A stretch of 64,000 bases of DNA from Megalopta genalis. Lineage: Eukaryota > Arthropoda > Insecta > Hymenoptera > Halictidae. Each line of letters begins with the position of its first letter. The stretch's first letter is position 1. Made by a program: the position numbers and the translations under genes. Positions 37,853 through 51,754 of this stretch are shown piece after piece. The notes beneath the pieces are model-generated. The model had not been told where the DNA came from. It ran no database searches and worked only from the letters and a program-made list of their open reading frames with translations. The DNA lies in assembly GCF_051020955.1 (NCBI RefSeq), contig NC_135013.1, positions 29,271,802 through 29,335,801 of the forward strand. Reading direction: 5' to 3'.

Positions 37853-37876
37853 TATATATATATATATATATATATA
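37853..37876. repeat. AT microsatellite
   Basis: About twelve TA dinucleotides in a row. Confidence 0.9.
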
Positions 37877-39288
37877 CGCGAGCGTCGAGTACAGCGTTTC
37901 GATTTTCGTTCGGCCGACCGGACGATTATTCTCAAAAATAACAATAATAACCGTAGCTAATAATTAATAAACCGAAAACAAAATTATAACAGCTGCGCAA
38001 ATGCGCAGATTAATTAAACTTTATCGATTCCCTTTCTTCGGCGCGTTCGCTTGTGCTTGCGTACGCGCGGCGTTCGTACATCTTTAATTAATAAAGAGGA
38101 GCCCGTTGCCTCGTTTCAAACAAAATTATGCACATTATGCGGTGCCCGCTGATCAAATTGTCATATAATCTGCGTTCAATAATTTCGTACGCTGCAATTA
38201 ACAAATCATCCGATCCGTGCGCGTGCACGTTCGCCCGCTGACTTTCCGCGGCAAATCAAGAATTTATCGTTGCTCTTTTTATCGTTCCAAGCGACGGCGA
38301 ACTCGAAAGAAAGTATTCTAGTTATTCCACAGTGAACTAATCCTTCTAGCGTCTCTAAAAAATTCAAGTCGCTCGGTCAAGCTTTAACAAAATTACACCG
38401 TTCTCAAAGATGTCCGAATAGGTTGTTTTTTTTCGCTCACTGCGACCAAATCAAAAATTGATATTAATCACGATCACTTGCTTCGTTTATATTTCCCGTG
38501 AACCGTAGAACCGTGCGAAATCCGCGGTTTGATAGCTCGCGACGTCTATTAAGCTTTACAATTCGTTCGTCACGCCTCCGATGGCCGTGTTTCGCCTATC
38601 CGCGGAATCCCATTCCGAAGAACACTGTCCCGGCCAGTAGTTTTTCACGCGCTGCCGAATATTTATCGCGATACAAAGCCGCGGCGCCGGGCTCGCTGCG
38701 ACAATAACGCGCGGCGCGCAATATTTTCATCTTTGCGAGTTGCGTGTCAGCGTCGCGTCGCGTCCGCCCGCTGTCTAACGCATTTTCGTGGCTGAGTTAC
38801 GACGGTCCGTTTATTAAAAATAGGGGACTTGGTGGAGGCGGTATCGAGTGGGAAGGCCGTGGGACGCGTTAATTTCGTGCGGAGCCGGCGCGGCGTAACG
38901 GGCCGAGAAACGCCGCGCCGGTTTTCTTCCCGCGCCGAGCCGTGAGAGGCTGCCGGCTCGCGCGAATTTCGGCGCTGAAAGCGCTCGAATTAAACGGATA
39001 CTGTAATGGAAATAGGAATACTCGCGCGAAAGTTCCGGCCGGGCATCGTGAAAGGAGTCGGGACGGCGAGAAATTGAAAAGAGCCGTGGTTTCCGCGCGC
39101 GGCACGTGATTTTCAATGTGTCCCTGAGCGATCGCGGAGTCGCTCGGTATTCGATCCTGTTGCAGAGGACTTTTGGATCAAGTTTATGAAGACTAAACTG
39201 ATTCATTTTTTAGCAGGATCCCGCCAATACTTTTTTAAATGAAGAAATTGAAGACGTACGAAACGATGAACAAATCAGACTTTATTAA

Positions 39289-39529
39289 CCCTTTGCACTC
39301 GAGCGGTGACTCTGAGGCACCACTAAAATTTATGATGTCACGTTCTAAAATAATTTTTACAATAGCAAAGTTTATATTTAAAAAGATTATTTAAAGAGCG
39401 TAACCGTTGTGTGAGTCGCAAGAGTCAATTTCATATGCATAAAATGCACTTTCTCGTATAAAATGAAAATACTATAAGCCAGAAAAATTATTCTGGATTT
39501 ACAGTTGAAATAGCTTCGAGTGCAAAGAG
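39289..39529. mobile_element. Family C TTAA-flanked MITE, copy 2
   Basis: The left flank TTAA (39285-39288) and end CCCTTTGCACTCGA are intact. The right end TCGAGTGCAAAGAG with TTGA is mutated. The interior shares GTGACTCTGAGGC with copy 3. Confidence 0.82.
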
Positions 39530-39676
39530 TTGAGAAAAGTTTATATTATCTTAATATTTTGTTTATATCCCATGCGCGTATTTGAGTGTTTGAAAACCGT
39601 ACAAATTCCTTCTGTTAACAGAAAAAGAATTATTACGATATTTACACATTCTCTTGCTTTTTTATTTCTATCTAAG

Positions 39677-39806
39677 ATTCCCAATAAGCACTGAACGTCA
39701 TAAAGACGTCCATTTTACGTCAATTTTGGGTCTGATCGTGGTACGTCCTAAAATGGACGTCTTTGTGACGTCTTTAAGACGTCTTTGTGCTATCTTAGTT
39801 GTATCA
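39677..39806. repeat. Hairpin made of GACGTC/AAGACGTC motifs
   Basis: AAAGACGTCCATTTTACGTC is followed by ACGTCCTAAAATGGACGTCT and then GACGTCTTTAAGACGTC, forming a long imperfect palindrome. Outer AATAAGCACTGAACG and the TTTGTGCTATCTTA region may be its ends. Confidence 0.65.
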
Positions 39807-39970
39807 TTAGAATCGAATAAAAAATATTAAGTAGAAATTTAAATAGTTTGTAAATTTAGTTCGCACCGATTTCGATTACGTTAACAAGTGTTTTCTTAAT
39901 TTCATTGCAACTTGAAAAAGATATTTCTCAATTTGTATTTAATATCAGCATTACTTTTTGAAATTACACA

Positions 39971-40038
39971 TTATTATAGTATTATAGTATTATATATATA
40001 GTATTATATATAGCATTATTATAGTATTATAGTATTAC
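39971..40038. repeat. ATTATAGT-type microsatellite
   Basis: Repeated TATTATAG and TATATA units, AT only apart from sparse G. Confidence 0.8.
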
Positions 40039-43000
40039 ATTACTTGGAATTACAAGTGGCGTCCACATTTCTATAAATCTATTACATGAAAACAGAAATA
40101 TTTTAGCTCCGTTTCGCGATAAATCCTCGCATAGGTTCGCGGCATTTGTTAGTTAATTACGTTCTTCAATCCCGATTAATAGGATGCGGCATATTATGAG
40201 GTCATTATCATGAAATTAATCACCGTTGCATACATACTGGCCGACGCAAATACATTTATGCAATAATTGAATATTAAATTCCTAGCCGGAATAATTATGC
40301 CGGATTATGTCTTGCCAACGTATTTTCGACTGCACCCGGCGAGATGTAGATATCTCCCGATTCGCAGAGATCGTTAACCTTTAATTAAGATCGGAATTGG
40401 CCGATTGGACGCGTGGGAGCACAGCTTCGAACCCATTCGTAAGCTCGTGATGCCGGCCATGTTTTACGCAGTTCAGTAATATTTTAACGTTCGCACGCAC
40501 GCGATTGAGGGTTCGTTCATGTTTCAATTTTAATTTCAGAACCCTCATTAACGCTCCGCTCTATTATCACCGCGTGCAACTTGGCAGCGCAAATCATGCA
40601 TCGCCAGAACGAATCTCTCTTCTTCCTTTTTTTTTTTCGAGGAAAACAGAAAAATTCACCGACCAGTTTTCTCGCGCACTCCATACCTCTGTTTTCGAAT
40701 TATTCATGTCAGTTTTCATCTGCCACGATTCTATTCGCTTTCGTAAACTATTCCCCGCGACCAACGCCGACGAGTAAATAAATACCGAGTTGTAATGCAA
40801 ACCACCCTTTACTTCTCGTTTTTTTTCAACCTTGCCACCGGATTCCGCACGCTCGCGTTTTAATGTCGTCTCGTTCAGGCTTTCCGTCCTGTTTCACCCG
40901 CTCTAAAAACCGCAATAAAATCAATGAATCGTAAATCTCGTAACACTTTCTACTTTCCGTTTCTTTGCACGCGCCGTACTTAATGCAATTGCCCGCTTGA
41001 TTCGAGCGTGTAACTCGTGCGTATTTACAACGTGCGAAATTCTTTCGAAATTGTAAAATGCGAGAGACGCGACCGAAGTTAACGGGCTGACTCCTTTGCA
41101 TTCTTTCATGGCATCATCGGGTGAACACGAAAATATATTTTTTATATCGCATGTTTTGCACGCGTGGCGTATATATTGTTGCATATGTTATTGAAACATA
41201 AATATGTGAAACGAATTGCGACACGCAAAACATGCGAGATAAAGGAATATATTTCCATATTTAAAAAAATATGCATTGGCATGATTGATACAATAAGAGC
41301 GGCTGTGAAAGAAGGAGAATATCATGAAATTTCGGCAGCTATAAGACAATTACCGACGTTGTTAACTTGCAAAAGGTCTCGGATGTTTCACGCGTCTCAC
41401 GGACGGATGAAATCTGAACGAAAGATTGAATGAATAAAATACTGTAACTGTCGACCGGAGGACCGTTAGCGAAGCAAACGATGGTGGCAATGTACGTGCA
41501 AATGCGTCTCCTCCATTCTTGCCCACGCTATTGTCCCCACGTTAGAACAATAATAAATAAACAACCGCGGAACGGTCTCGCGAACCTCGAGGCGAGTTGA
41601 ACCCGTCGCTATCTCCGTGCCCGACAGCCAGCCGGCTGATTTGTAAACTGAATTATTCATGCACCGAATAATTAGGCGTTTTATGCCTGTCGCGACTGCG
41701 AGCGCGCGATTCAATTCGCGCGGTAATCGCTACGGCGAGCGGGCCGCGGCGGGCCGGCCGGCCCGGCCCGGCCCGTGAATCGTTCTTCTCTCTTGGCCGA
41801 CGCGGCGCGCGTGTAAACGCGCGGCCCGGAGAGCCCGGATCAGAGAACTTCGGGATAGGGAGTGAAACGTGGAATAACGACGGGAACGGTGGGAGCGGAA
41901 AGGCGATCCTCTTTTTCTACAATTTCACGCCGGACTTCGATAATTTCGGTCGAATGCAAGGTAATTGGCAGAAAAAGGAATTCCGCATAATTTGTTCCCC
42001 GGAACGGCGGAAAATTTGCCGGGATATTCGTACCCCGAGCCATCATGAAAATCCGAATTTACATAGGATTAATATTCAAATGCCTCGCTGCCAACAAAAA
42101 AAAAAGAATATATACCGAAAGGTAATTTATTATTCTAAACGCGTTTTGTCCGTTCTCTCTTTCTCATGCGAATGGCCGGCGTCCTTGATAGCGGGCAGGG
42201 TCAGGGACTTGTTAATCAACCTAACGCTAGCAGAATTGTGTACGCGAGAGGATGATGTCGCCGATACCGCGATACGCCTTCGAAACGCTACGGTAACGGT
42301 TTCGGTTTGCCAATATTGCTTCGGTGAACTTCTAAGAATATTGTAGATGCTTGAAATCGGTATATTAAATTTTCATTGCAACGTTCTGGAATAATTGGAG
42401 ACTGATTCAATTATTTATCCCTTTGATTTCATTCACAGCCGCGTCGATTAACACTTGTCCGACCATAACACCTTGCAGTGCCATCTTCTTCACGGTTACA
42501 TTGATTAGAGCTTGTTCGATTCTAATAATTTCGTAGAAGAATGCTTGAATATTGTTATCGAGAGAACAGGATTTTATTCCGACTGAGAACAACGGAACAG
42601 CATTTACAGTAATTTCCCCCAGATATGCTCGCAGGTCGGAATTGAAACCGGCAGCCGATGTACATTAACATAAATGCATAGTTATGATAGAATAAAAACG
42701 ATGACTTAACTTTTTTATTTCTAAGTTTTTGCCACGAAGGCAATTCAGAGGCCACGTGACACGATTCGAAGGCAATTCGGAGGCCACATGACACGACCCT
42801 TAGCATCGGCGTAGCAATGAATCACATAGGCGTAGGACTAGCACAGGGAAATTCGCAGCAACCCGAAATTTGGCATTTCCGAGAGAAATTACTGTGATAG
42901 GTTATTATTCCATAATAACCAATCTTCATACTAAATTAGAAAGTACAAAATCATAGTGTATGGTATCATAACCAGCTAGCTGTTGCAATCTTATCGTAAT

Positions 43001-44774
43001 CATACTGTGAATATCAAATGAACATCAAAGTGAATATTCTTAACTAGTTAGCCATTTTTGACGAGTACACTCGTCATGAAAAAAAATGGCGACGCGTTCA
43101 GCTAACTGGTTCACTCTTTTGTTTATTGTACTATGTTACAATGAAAACGAATTTTGCAAAGCAATTAAAGATTCGTGTCACCTGTTAGTGCAATCCTCGA
43201 GGCTCCGCGGAGGAAGCCGGAGCTTTAATTCCTCCCGGCAGGCCGTTCCGCCGTAAATTAAGTTCGAGCGCAACGATTTCTCTTCAACAACAAATCACCA
43301 CCATCTTTTGAATTACCACAATGGAGGTCGGCCATAATTTCCAAGCTGCTGGATGGGACTCGCGAGGCCAAAGTTCCTTCCGCCTCGCACCTCTGCTCCT
43401 GCTCGCCGATAACGAACGATCCACGATCGAAACTGTTCGCGGAGTTTCAAGTTTCTTAGCCCATTGAACGCGGCGTTGAAACCTTTTCCGCGTGTTTTCC
43501 GTTTCTTAAGACGTGCAACGCATCCGCGATTATAAAACCGGCGGTCTTATGCTTTCATGGGACCCGTGCTTTCATCGCAGCGACGATTAACCTGCTCGCT
43601 GAACAGCATCTCGCGAATGATCGAATAAGTAGAAGCTGTTTCAATCGGTGAAAAATAATTGAAAATGAAATAATCGAAGATCATCGATGTACCAGTTTCA
43701 ACCGTTTCCAAATACTAACGAAAAAACGCAGACAATTTCGTTTATTACACGAAAGATCCGCCAGTCTAATTATGACTTTCCCGAGGGAATTCTTGCTACC
43801 GTGAATCGTTGAAATAGTTGTTCTCTTATTATTCTAGAAACTTTCGCACGTTCACGATCGTGTACTTTACATGAAAATGGGTAATTTGACGAAGGTGTGT
43901 AAAGTCGTAACGCGATGATGAGGAAGACAATAACTTTCGTTTGCTGAATTATTTCAGTATTTTACGAGGGCGAATTAATGAGACATTTCAGCGACGAAGA
44001 TGGAGTCTGGGTAAGTGATGATAGCGAACGTGTTCATACATCGTTGCTCTAATTAATAATAGCCGACTTGGCAAAATCAATTCCTGCTTATCTGATCTAT
44101 CAAAACAGAAAAATCGCACAAAGATTCGCGTTATAAAGGAAACAGCGTTCGCCGGTCCGAAGCGTGAAGCAAAATTGAGGATAAAATTTCATGAAGATGA
44201 GCGTTCGAGGGTTGATCGCTGATCGAGGGGAATCACGGGTCAATGAACCCATGTTTTTGTCGAGCAATCGTGGAACAATTGAGGACGACGGTGATTAGAA
44301 AACGTCGCGCCGCATCGATCCGGCTTGAATTTTCGCGAGTATAATCGGCCGGGCACGAAACATTTCAAGCGTGCCGCGTTCCCCTCTGTCCACACACGCC
44401 ACTCTGCTTCCCACGTTCCTCCACCGAGTCATTCTTGTTTACTCAGGTCAGCCCAAAGGTCTGTGGAAATTATACGACGGACATCTCGTGACTATTCGTC
44501 GAGTGTGTAAACCGCCCGGCCGGCGGCAGACAAACGACGGTTACCACGCACAAGGATCGACACGATCTATGGATCGACACGACCTGCGGATCGAGGATTA
44601 CGTAATGCTACCCGGTTTACCGGACGCAATGCGCGAAACACGCGTTTACGTGACACTGCTTGATAACCGGTGGTTCGACCGCATCACGTGCTCATGACAT
44701 CGGCAGTCAATGTTCGTTTAACAGTAGTAAAAGCCGAAAGCACCGAGAGCGTAGAATCGCTTATTTGTAATTCA

Positions 44775-44925
44775 GTGAATTTGTCCCGAATTTATTATTC
44801 GAGCCTTGTACCTCGTTTTTGTAATCGTTCACAATCGGCATCTGTAAAAGCGGGCCGCGAGGATTCGAATAATCGTGTCTCCACTTTCCGAGTTGTCCAT
44901 TTTTGTTTACAAGCTGACGGAAAAT
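44775..44925. mobile_element. Family A hairpin MITE, copy 5 (fragment)
   Basis: The central arms TTATTATTCGAGCCTTG and GATTCGAATAATCGTGTC, with TTGTCCATTTTTG, are recognisable. Both termini are lost or eroded. Confidence 0.65.
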
Positions 44926-46376
44926 TCGCTTAATTCTTACTTCTCACAATTGATGCAGAAACTGTTTAATTTTCATAAGTATGCACAAGCCTAGTTTTAT
45001 TCTTTTTGTTAAGTCAGCAACATCGTCGGTTCCATGAAATCGAGATAATTTATCGAATGGAACAAAAATTGGAGAGTTAAGATTGCGATGTTGAGTGCTT
45101 TCTCAGCCTTTTTGCATTTTGCAGGTCTCAATATTTGGTGCGCTGCATATTTCTGGAGAGCATAATACTCAAAATATTGAAAAATAGACAAATTCGATAG
45201 AAGCTGAGAATTTAAAAAAAAGTTAAAACTATTAAATCTTATTAAAGTAATGAAACGCTTCAGGATACCAAATAATGTATTCTGTGCACAAGGAATTGAA
45301 AAGCAAAATCAATTAAAACGATTTGTTCCTGTGTCTTAAAAAAAATGACAAGATTGCATCTGTCGAATCTATTGAATATTGCAATCACGATCGAGCGAAT
45401 CTATTAACATCCTATAAAATCATCGTCATTTTTACTTATTAGTAGACTGCGCATCATCATGCATTTAGGACACGCGCGCGTGTACACATTTAAAATGTAA
45501 ATAAACATATAAATTAACGAGGTCCGACAACATTTTCATTTCATTTTTGTAACAAGTAATCAATTAATTAACCAAGGATTCTTTGATCGAACTTCTGTGA
45601 ATATTTTGAGGCTAAGAATCTCCATAAAGCTGCACGGCGTATTTATTTATTGGTAGTTCTATCTTTTTGAATGCATTAATTTTATATACATAAAATTTGT
45701 ATAATTACTAAGCCGACGATTAACATGGTACACGGATACTTCGAGCCGAGAAGTTTTTAATCAGATGCAAGGAAACGTCTGCAATTAGCATGCAAAGTAC
45801 TTGCGGAAAGAAAGTTGCGACAGAGGATGATCGAAACCGCGTTTCTCGTGCGAAGGATCCGCAAGGACAATCGTGACCCAATGTCGTGCGCATCCTTCAT
45901 ACCGTGGCGTGCCTCGGCGAGCCACGTTTCGTGAATACCGAATTAACACCTAGTTTACTCCCCGGCGAAGAAAGTCGTTTACATGTTGCACACGGTCTGG
46001 CTGCTCGAGTGCGTGCAGTTTTACGGCACCTGGTAACGGTTATGACTTCATTTTATGCAGGATACTGTGTTTTGGAGTTCGCCGAGCCCGGCTACGTTTG
46101 CCCCCCCCCCCCTATATCTCTTCGAGCAACCTGTTAATTACCACCGGTAATCTCCAAAATCCGCGTTCTAAGCGGCCGACACACCCTACGGAGCAAATTC
46201 AGGTAAAAATCCTTTTATACGAACTGGAGTAACACGGTGTAAAAAGCAACTGACAGGCGAAACTACTTCAAATCTCTTACGATCTGATTTTCGACAGAGT
46301 TTCCTGTTATCCTGAATTACCGACGATATAAACCAGTTTCTGGTTGAATCACTAAACTGTATTAGGCACGGTCAAA

Positions 46377-46586
46377 TACAACGGTGTGAATAATTACGGA
46401 CTCGAAGTAACTTTTATATTATCAGTGATATTTGAACAGAAACTGAGCGTAACATCGTATTTGTATATTTTTATATTAGAAATAATAGAAGATAGAAATA
46501 TACAAATATGATATTTTGTTACATTTTCAGATAACAGTAATAATGTAACGGTTGCTTTGAGTCTATAATTATGCGCTGCACTGTAT
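46377..46586. mobile_element. Mariner-like inverted-repeat element
   Basis: The left arm ACGGTGTGAATAATTACGGA followed by CTCGAAGTAAC pairs with the right arm GTTGCTTTGAGTCTATAATT followed by ATGCGCTGCACTGTA. The ACAGTGC end in reverse complement resembles mariner termini. Confidence 0.65.
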
Positions 46587-46669
46587 ATCGCACAGAAATA
46601 AAATAATATTGTGACAATATAAATTATCTTTCTAAACAGATATAATAAATCATATAACCTTTTATATTA

Positions 46670-46769
46670 AATTAAATTATTATATATATAAGTATATATT
46701 ATATATATACAATACATTAAAATATATAATAAATAATATATAATAAATTTAATATATATTAAATATATG

Positions 46770-46823
<54 letters not shown>

Positions 46824-46845
46824 CATTATATAAATTAATAATATT
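46670..46845. repeat. AT-rich block with TA microsatellite
   Basis: Irregular TATATA/ATTAAA sequence including a TA run of over forty bases near 46775-46820. Confidence 0.88.
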
Positions 46846-47918
46846 AAATAACCTTTCGTTTTCAGTTTCCGAAGGCCGCCGCACGAAAGCTGAACATCAT
46901 TTCAACAAACGTCCACCTTAATTACAGAAGAACGTTCGTTCCGGTGACCAGTTCATTAAAATTCTCCCTATCGAGGCTAGCCCCGCTGCAATCCGCTTCA
47001 AATGCCCAAAGTTCGTTTGTTCTGCAATGAACACGCGATCCAACGATCACGGAGAGTCCCAAAAGCGTTTCGACGACTAAATGGGGCACGGTCGCCGGGT
47101 AATACACTTGACCCAGTACCACATCCGAAGAGCAAGTCCTAATCGTCATTCCTTCGAGTTCATCAGCCGCCATTAGAATGAGGGGAGGAAGAGAGAGAGA
47201 GAGAGAGGGAGGGGCGTCTAGTTGGTACTCTGAATCCTCTCGGACGTCTAGACGCAACAGCGTCAGCCCGACCTCAGAATGCGCCACGATGACGGCATGT
47301 AAATGACAGTTGAGGAGGGAACGCGAAACCGCGTTCGACCTGTCCGGACTATCGATAAGATGATCGTGTTCTCTCTTGTTCCGTGAATATGGCCTCGGAT
47401 ATTGTTCAACCGGGCCGGTCCAATTAGCCCGACGTATATTAAAAGACGCCGGGACTCGTTTGCATTCGACGCTAGGGAAAACCGGGGCCGGGGTGCTATT
47501 TATAATCCAGTTTCCTTGAAACCGACCGTCATTAACATTCGATCGCGATCCGGCTCGAGTTGATTAAATCGAGCCGCCGAGAGGGTCCCTTCTTCTCGAT
47601 GGTCAAACGAGGAAATGTTCTTACTTATCCCCCGCCTCTCTCGCAGCGCTTTCGATCTTCCAGTGATTGTTTTCGATTGGCCGAGGATCGTTAAGGTCCC
47701 GCAGATTCCTCATTGGTAACTGGAACGTTTTCTGATTAAAGAGGATCTTTATGGCCGCTGAAGGAAACTCTGCGGCCGTTGTTTAGGAGGAGAGCCATCT
47801 TCTTGATGTTGCTGAAGATGCTGCCGAAACGGCGCTGTTAGACAGACACTTTAATGAATTCTCGCTCTGAGTTTGTCGTCGTTTCAGTGATCGCTGGACC
47901 GAGGATTTTAGGTATTTG

Positions 47919-48465
47919 AATAATCCTTTTTTATAATAGCGTAGAGGTCAAAGAAATTATTTTTATAGCTATTAAAATGATTGGAGAAAGAATAAACTTG
48001 CTAGCTTTTTAGCTTACGGTTAAATTGAATAATTATATTTTAAAATAGTGTAGAGATCAAAGAAATTATTTTTATAATCATTAAAATGATTGGAGAAAGA
48101 ATAAACTTGCTACTTGGCTTTTTAGCTTACGGTTAAATTGAATAATTATATTTTAAAATAGTGTAGAGATTAAAGAAATTATTTTTATAATCATTAAAAT
48201 GATTGGAGAAAGAATAAACTTGCTACTTAGCTTTTTAACTTACGGTTAAATTGAACAATTATGTTTTAAAATAGTGTAGAGATTAAAGAAATTATTTTTA
48301 TAACTATTAAAATCATTGGAGAAAGAATAAACTTGCTACTTAGATTTTTAGTTTACGGTATAAAATCGAATAATTATATTTTAAAATAGTGTAGAGAGTA
48401 AAGAAATTATTTGTATAGCTATTAAAATGATTGGAGAAAGAATAAACTTGCTATTTAGCTTCTCT
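47919..48465. repeat. Minisatellite, unit about 113 bp, five copies
   Basis: ATTGGAGAAAGAATAAACTT recurs at intervals of 109, 113, 113 and 115 bases, together with AAAGAAATTATTTTTATA and TTACGGTTAAATTGAA blocks. Non-coding. Confidence 0.88.
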
Positions 48466-50432
48466 TTTTCTTGCAACTGATGCAGACAATTTTTATTTCG
48501 TATAAAACTTCGCAGTCCAATTTACCAAATGTAAATTTTTATCGAAATCTCTGCTTGGTTCCGTTTCTTGAGAACGCGCGTAGTCGAAATAAGAATAATA
48601 CAGTTTCACAGAAAACGGAACGCGACTTTTGTCAAAGACAATGGCCGTCTCTTACGCTAGCAGCTAGTAACACGGCTTACTGCGCCAGCAATATGCCAGG
48701 AATATTAATTATTATATTAACTGTTGTTGTGTAACAACGGCACAGTGCTCGCTAATTAATAATTAAACGTATACAAGCCGTGCAATCGAGCCTCGGCTCC
48801 GATTCAATTAATTTTCACCGACGGAACACCTAACGTCACGCGCGCCATTATAATCGATTCCCGTTGAGAGTCGTTCGATCGTGCACAATTAACATGATCA
48901 AAGCTTTGTGAATCGTTGAGACTCGGCGCGCGGAATCGTGATGGGCATGACGGATGAAAATAATCAGAACGCTCTCGGGGAAAAAAATGATCGGGCTTCC
49001 TTTGCGACCGTGTCAAAGGTATCGTAGAGCGTACTCTGTATGTTCGAGGCTCCGTGTGTTGGATTCAAAACTGGAGTATCCGATGGCTAACGCTCGGGGT
49101 GTATCAAACTTTAGATTTCAAACATTGAAAATTCATTTCTAAGTCAACCGTTTGCCGTTTCATATTTAAGGCGAAAGGCTTAGATTGCGCTTCGCAAAGT
49201 TTGCACATGCGTGATTTTGAATTTCGATGCGTTTATAGCTTAGGCTTCCCAAATCTCGAACAAGATTGCTATAAGATGTTTAATTTCAATCGCGGTTGCT
49301 GAACTCGCCAAAGGAAACGAAACGAATCGAAAGAGTTGCTCGACGCTTCAAAATGGCCGATTGAAGGCGAAAGGGTAAAAGAGAGAAAAATATGACCGAG
49401 TGTATTTACTTATGATTTCATTTGACAATTTGTCGACATAATTTTTATCAATTTTTTGGATACGTTCGTTATTCTGTAACTCTGAACGAATCGCGAATAA
49501 TTAAATTAATTGTCAGAAATTAGATGATCTTCCACTAATTTGTAAGCTAGGCTTCGAAATTCACTTGCTATTCGAATATATTCGAACAACCTAAACGATA
49601 CTAGGATTTTTAGAATAATTAGCGTCGAGTTAAGCTAATGGTTACGTTAACTTTTAATTTTCCTAATTTCGGTTTCGTTAACAGATGACTTTAATATCGG
49701 CTTAACAACATATTTCGCTATGAAAACCGTCAACGAAGCACTCGAACGACCAGCATCTCGATAAACCTTAAACCTAAACGATTAAACCCAGCGAATTCAT
49801 TTGGAATATGGAAACGGTTCGATTCGAAAGGACGAAAAAGCCGAGTGTGCTGGGCATCGAAACGTTTCGGAGGCTGCTGGCCAGGTTGCATTTAAGTGAC
49901 GCGGCGTCGCGACGCAAGAAGCGACGTCCGGCGCGGACAGTGGTTACATTACGAGCGGGGTGCGGCACCGGCAGCACGAAGAAACACAACGTGGACTGGC
50001 AGGGACGCGTTAATTAAGCCGGGAAGATCGTTTTCAACGCGGCGGGTCGGGTCATCCTGCATCCGGCGACCTCCGAAAACTCGGGATTTAATGAATCTCG
50101 GCGAGAACGCGGAACGGTGGCGAGGTTTCTTGCGGACGGGCCCACTCGAAATAATTTACTTTAGTGGCGTTCGGTGTTCCGGGCTGAAGGAATGCGAAGA
50201 AATTGGGGAGAATCCTGCCGTTGCTTAGGCGAGGAAAGAATCCCCGGGTTTCTCGGGTTCGGTGAACCGGCAAGAAATATTTCGGAGCACCGCGTTGTAC
50301 CAAATCGAACGCTTCGTGCGAGAATCACGATTGATTCAACGCGAGTTCTGGGGGATGTAAACAGTATTTATTTACACCCTTAGACTGATCGAGTGAGCTG
50401 CAACACTTTCCCGGATCTCTATCTTTTGTTAA

Positions 50433-50777
50433 CCCCTTGCCGTACTTTGACGAGTCCGACTCGCGATGAAAATTCTGTCCTTTAAAATTGGAATTAATTA
50501 TATATTATATATATTATATTATATTATATTATATTATATTATATTATATTATATTATATTATATTATATTATATTATATTATATTATATTATATTATATT
50601 ATATTATATTATATTATATTATATTATATTATATTATATTATATTATATTATATTATATTATAATAATATATATATATATATATTACTATATTATAATAA
50701 CATTGATTTTCTCTCCCTTCTAAAAAATGATTGCAATCGAAAAACTTCTAATCGCAGTAACTGCGAAGGCAAAGGGA
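50433..50777. mobile_element. TTAA-flanked element enclosing a TATTA microsatellite
   Basis: TTAA at 50429-50432 and 50778-50781 flanks the ends CCCCTTGCCGTA and GGCAAAGGGA, which are imperfect complements. The interior is a (TATTA)n array at about 50503-50660. The 85-codon Tyr/Ile frame across it is an artefact. Confidence 0.65.
50503..50660. repeat. TATTA pentamer microsatellite
   Basis: More than thirty near-perfect pentamers inside the TTAA-flanked element. Confidence 0.92.
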
Positions 50778-51754
50778 TTAATAACTTAAACATTGCTCGT
50801 TGCACATCAAAAATACCGTGCTCAAATAATGTCAGATAACACTTTGGCATCGATCATCTCGCCGCAAATGTAACAGTTTCTGCGTGATCGTAAATAAAAT
50901 GATCTGTCATCCGCAATTCTCGAGGGCTGTTTTCGCCCCATGGGAAAATTGTTCCTCTCCAGAATCGGAGACGAATTCTCGTCTACGTTATAATCGATGG
51001 TTCGATTCTCCCGAACGGTGGATGCGACGTTCGTTGCTCGCGGAACTGCGAGAATGTGCGGAGAACAAGATTAATCTCGTGGCACCGGGATTCCATGGGA
51101 CCAAGGCACGCAACTCCCATAGAAATATTCACGTTCGCAAGAAAAGGGACAATAAGCGGCCGGGGGAGCATAACGTTCGATCCAATCCAATCAAAACAGA
51201 ATTCCTCCCCGCACACGGCGACCGGAGCCCGTTTGAAAAAATCACTCTTCCCGGTTGCGCCGACAGAAGAAACGCAAAAGGGAACTGGTCTGATCGCGTC
51301 AGAAGAAAAGAAGGAAGCGCGCAGGATCGCGAGCGATAGCGGTAGGTCGGCGATTTCCCGATGACGCGCCGCGCACACCCGGTATGTGGCCGAGGCTAGG
51401 TCCAGGCTAATTACCCGTACCGGGAACACATAATAATGCCAGCTAGCAGAGGGCCCCCGGACGGAAAAACTAGTACAAAGTATCCGTCGTGTCTCGGTGT
51501 CCGCGGCGAGCTCCCTCGCCGGAGTCGTGAATGAGCTCGGGTTCTTGTCCTCGTCTGACTAAATGCCAGCCCATGTCGGCCTGGCATAGGCGTCGATCCG
51601 CTCGCATTGTTTACCACCGGACCCCCGTCGCGATCTACCCGAAGAATCCCGCCCCGGTTCTTCTTGCCCCCGGGTCCGGCCAATGGAAATCTTACGATCT
51701 TTCGTTCTCGAACCGCCACGCGCGATCGCGCCCGCCCGAGCACTCTCCAATTTC

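Noticed and set aside
46922..47287. 121-codon minus-strand frame that looks partly protein-like
   Set aside because: Contains a GA microsatellite translated as SLSLS, no family resemblance, and no supported splice links.
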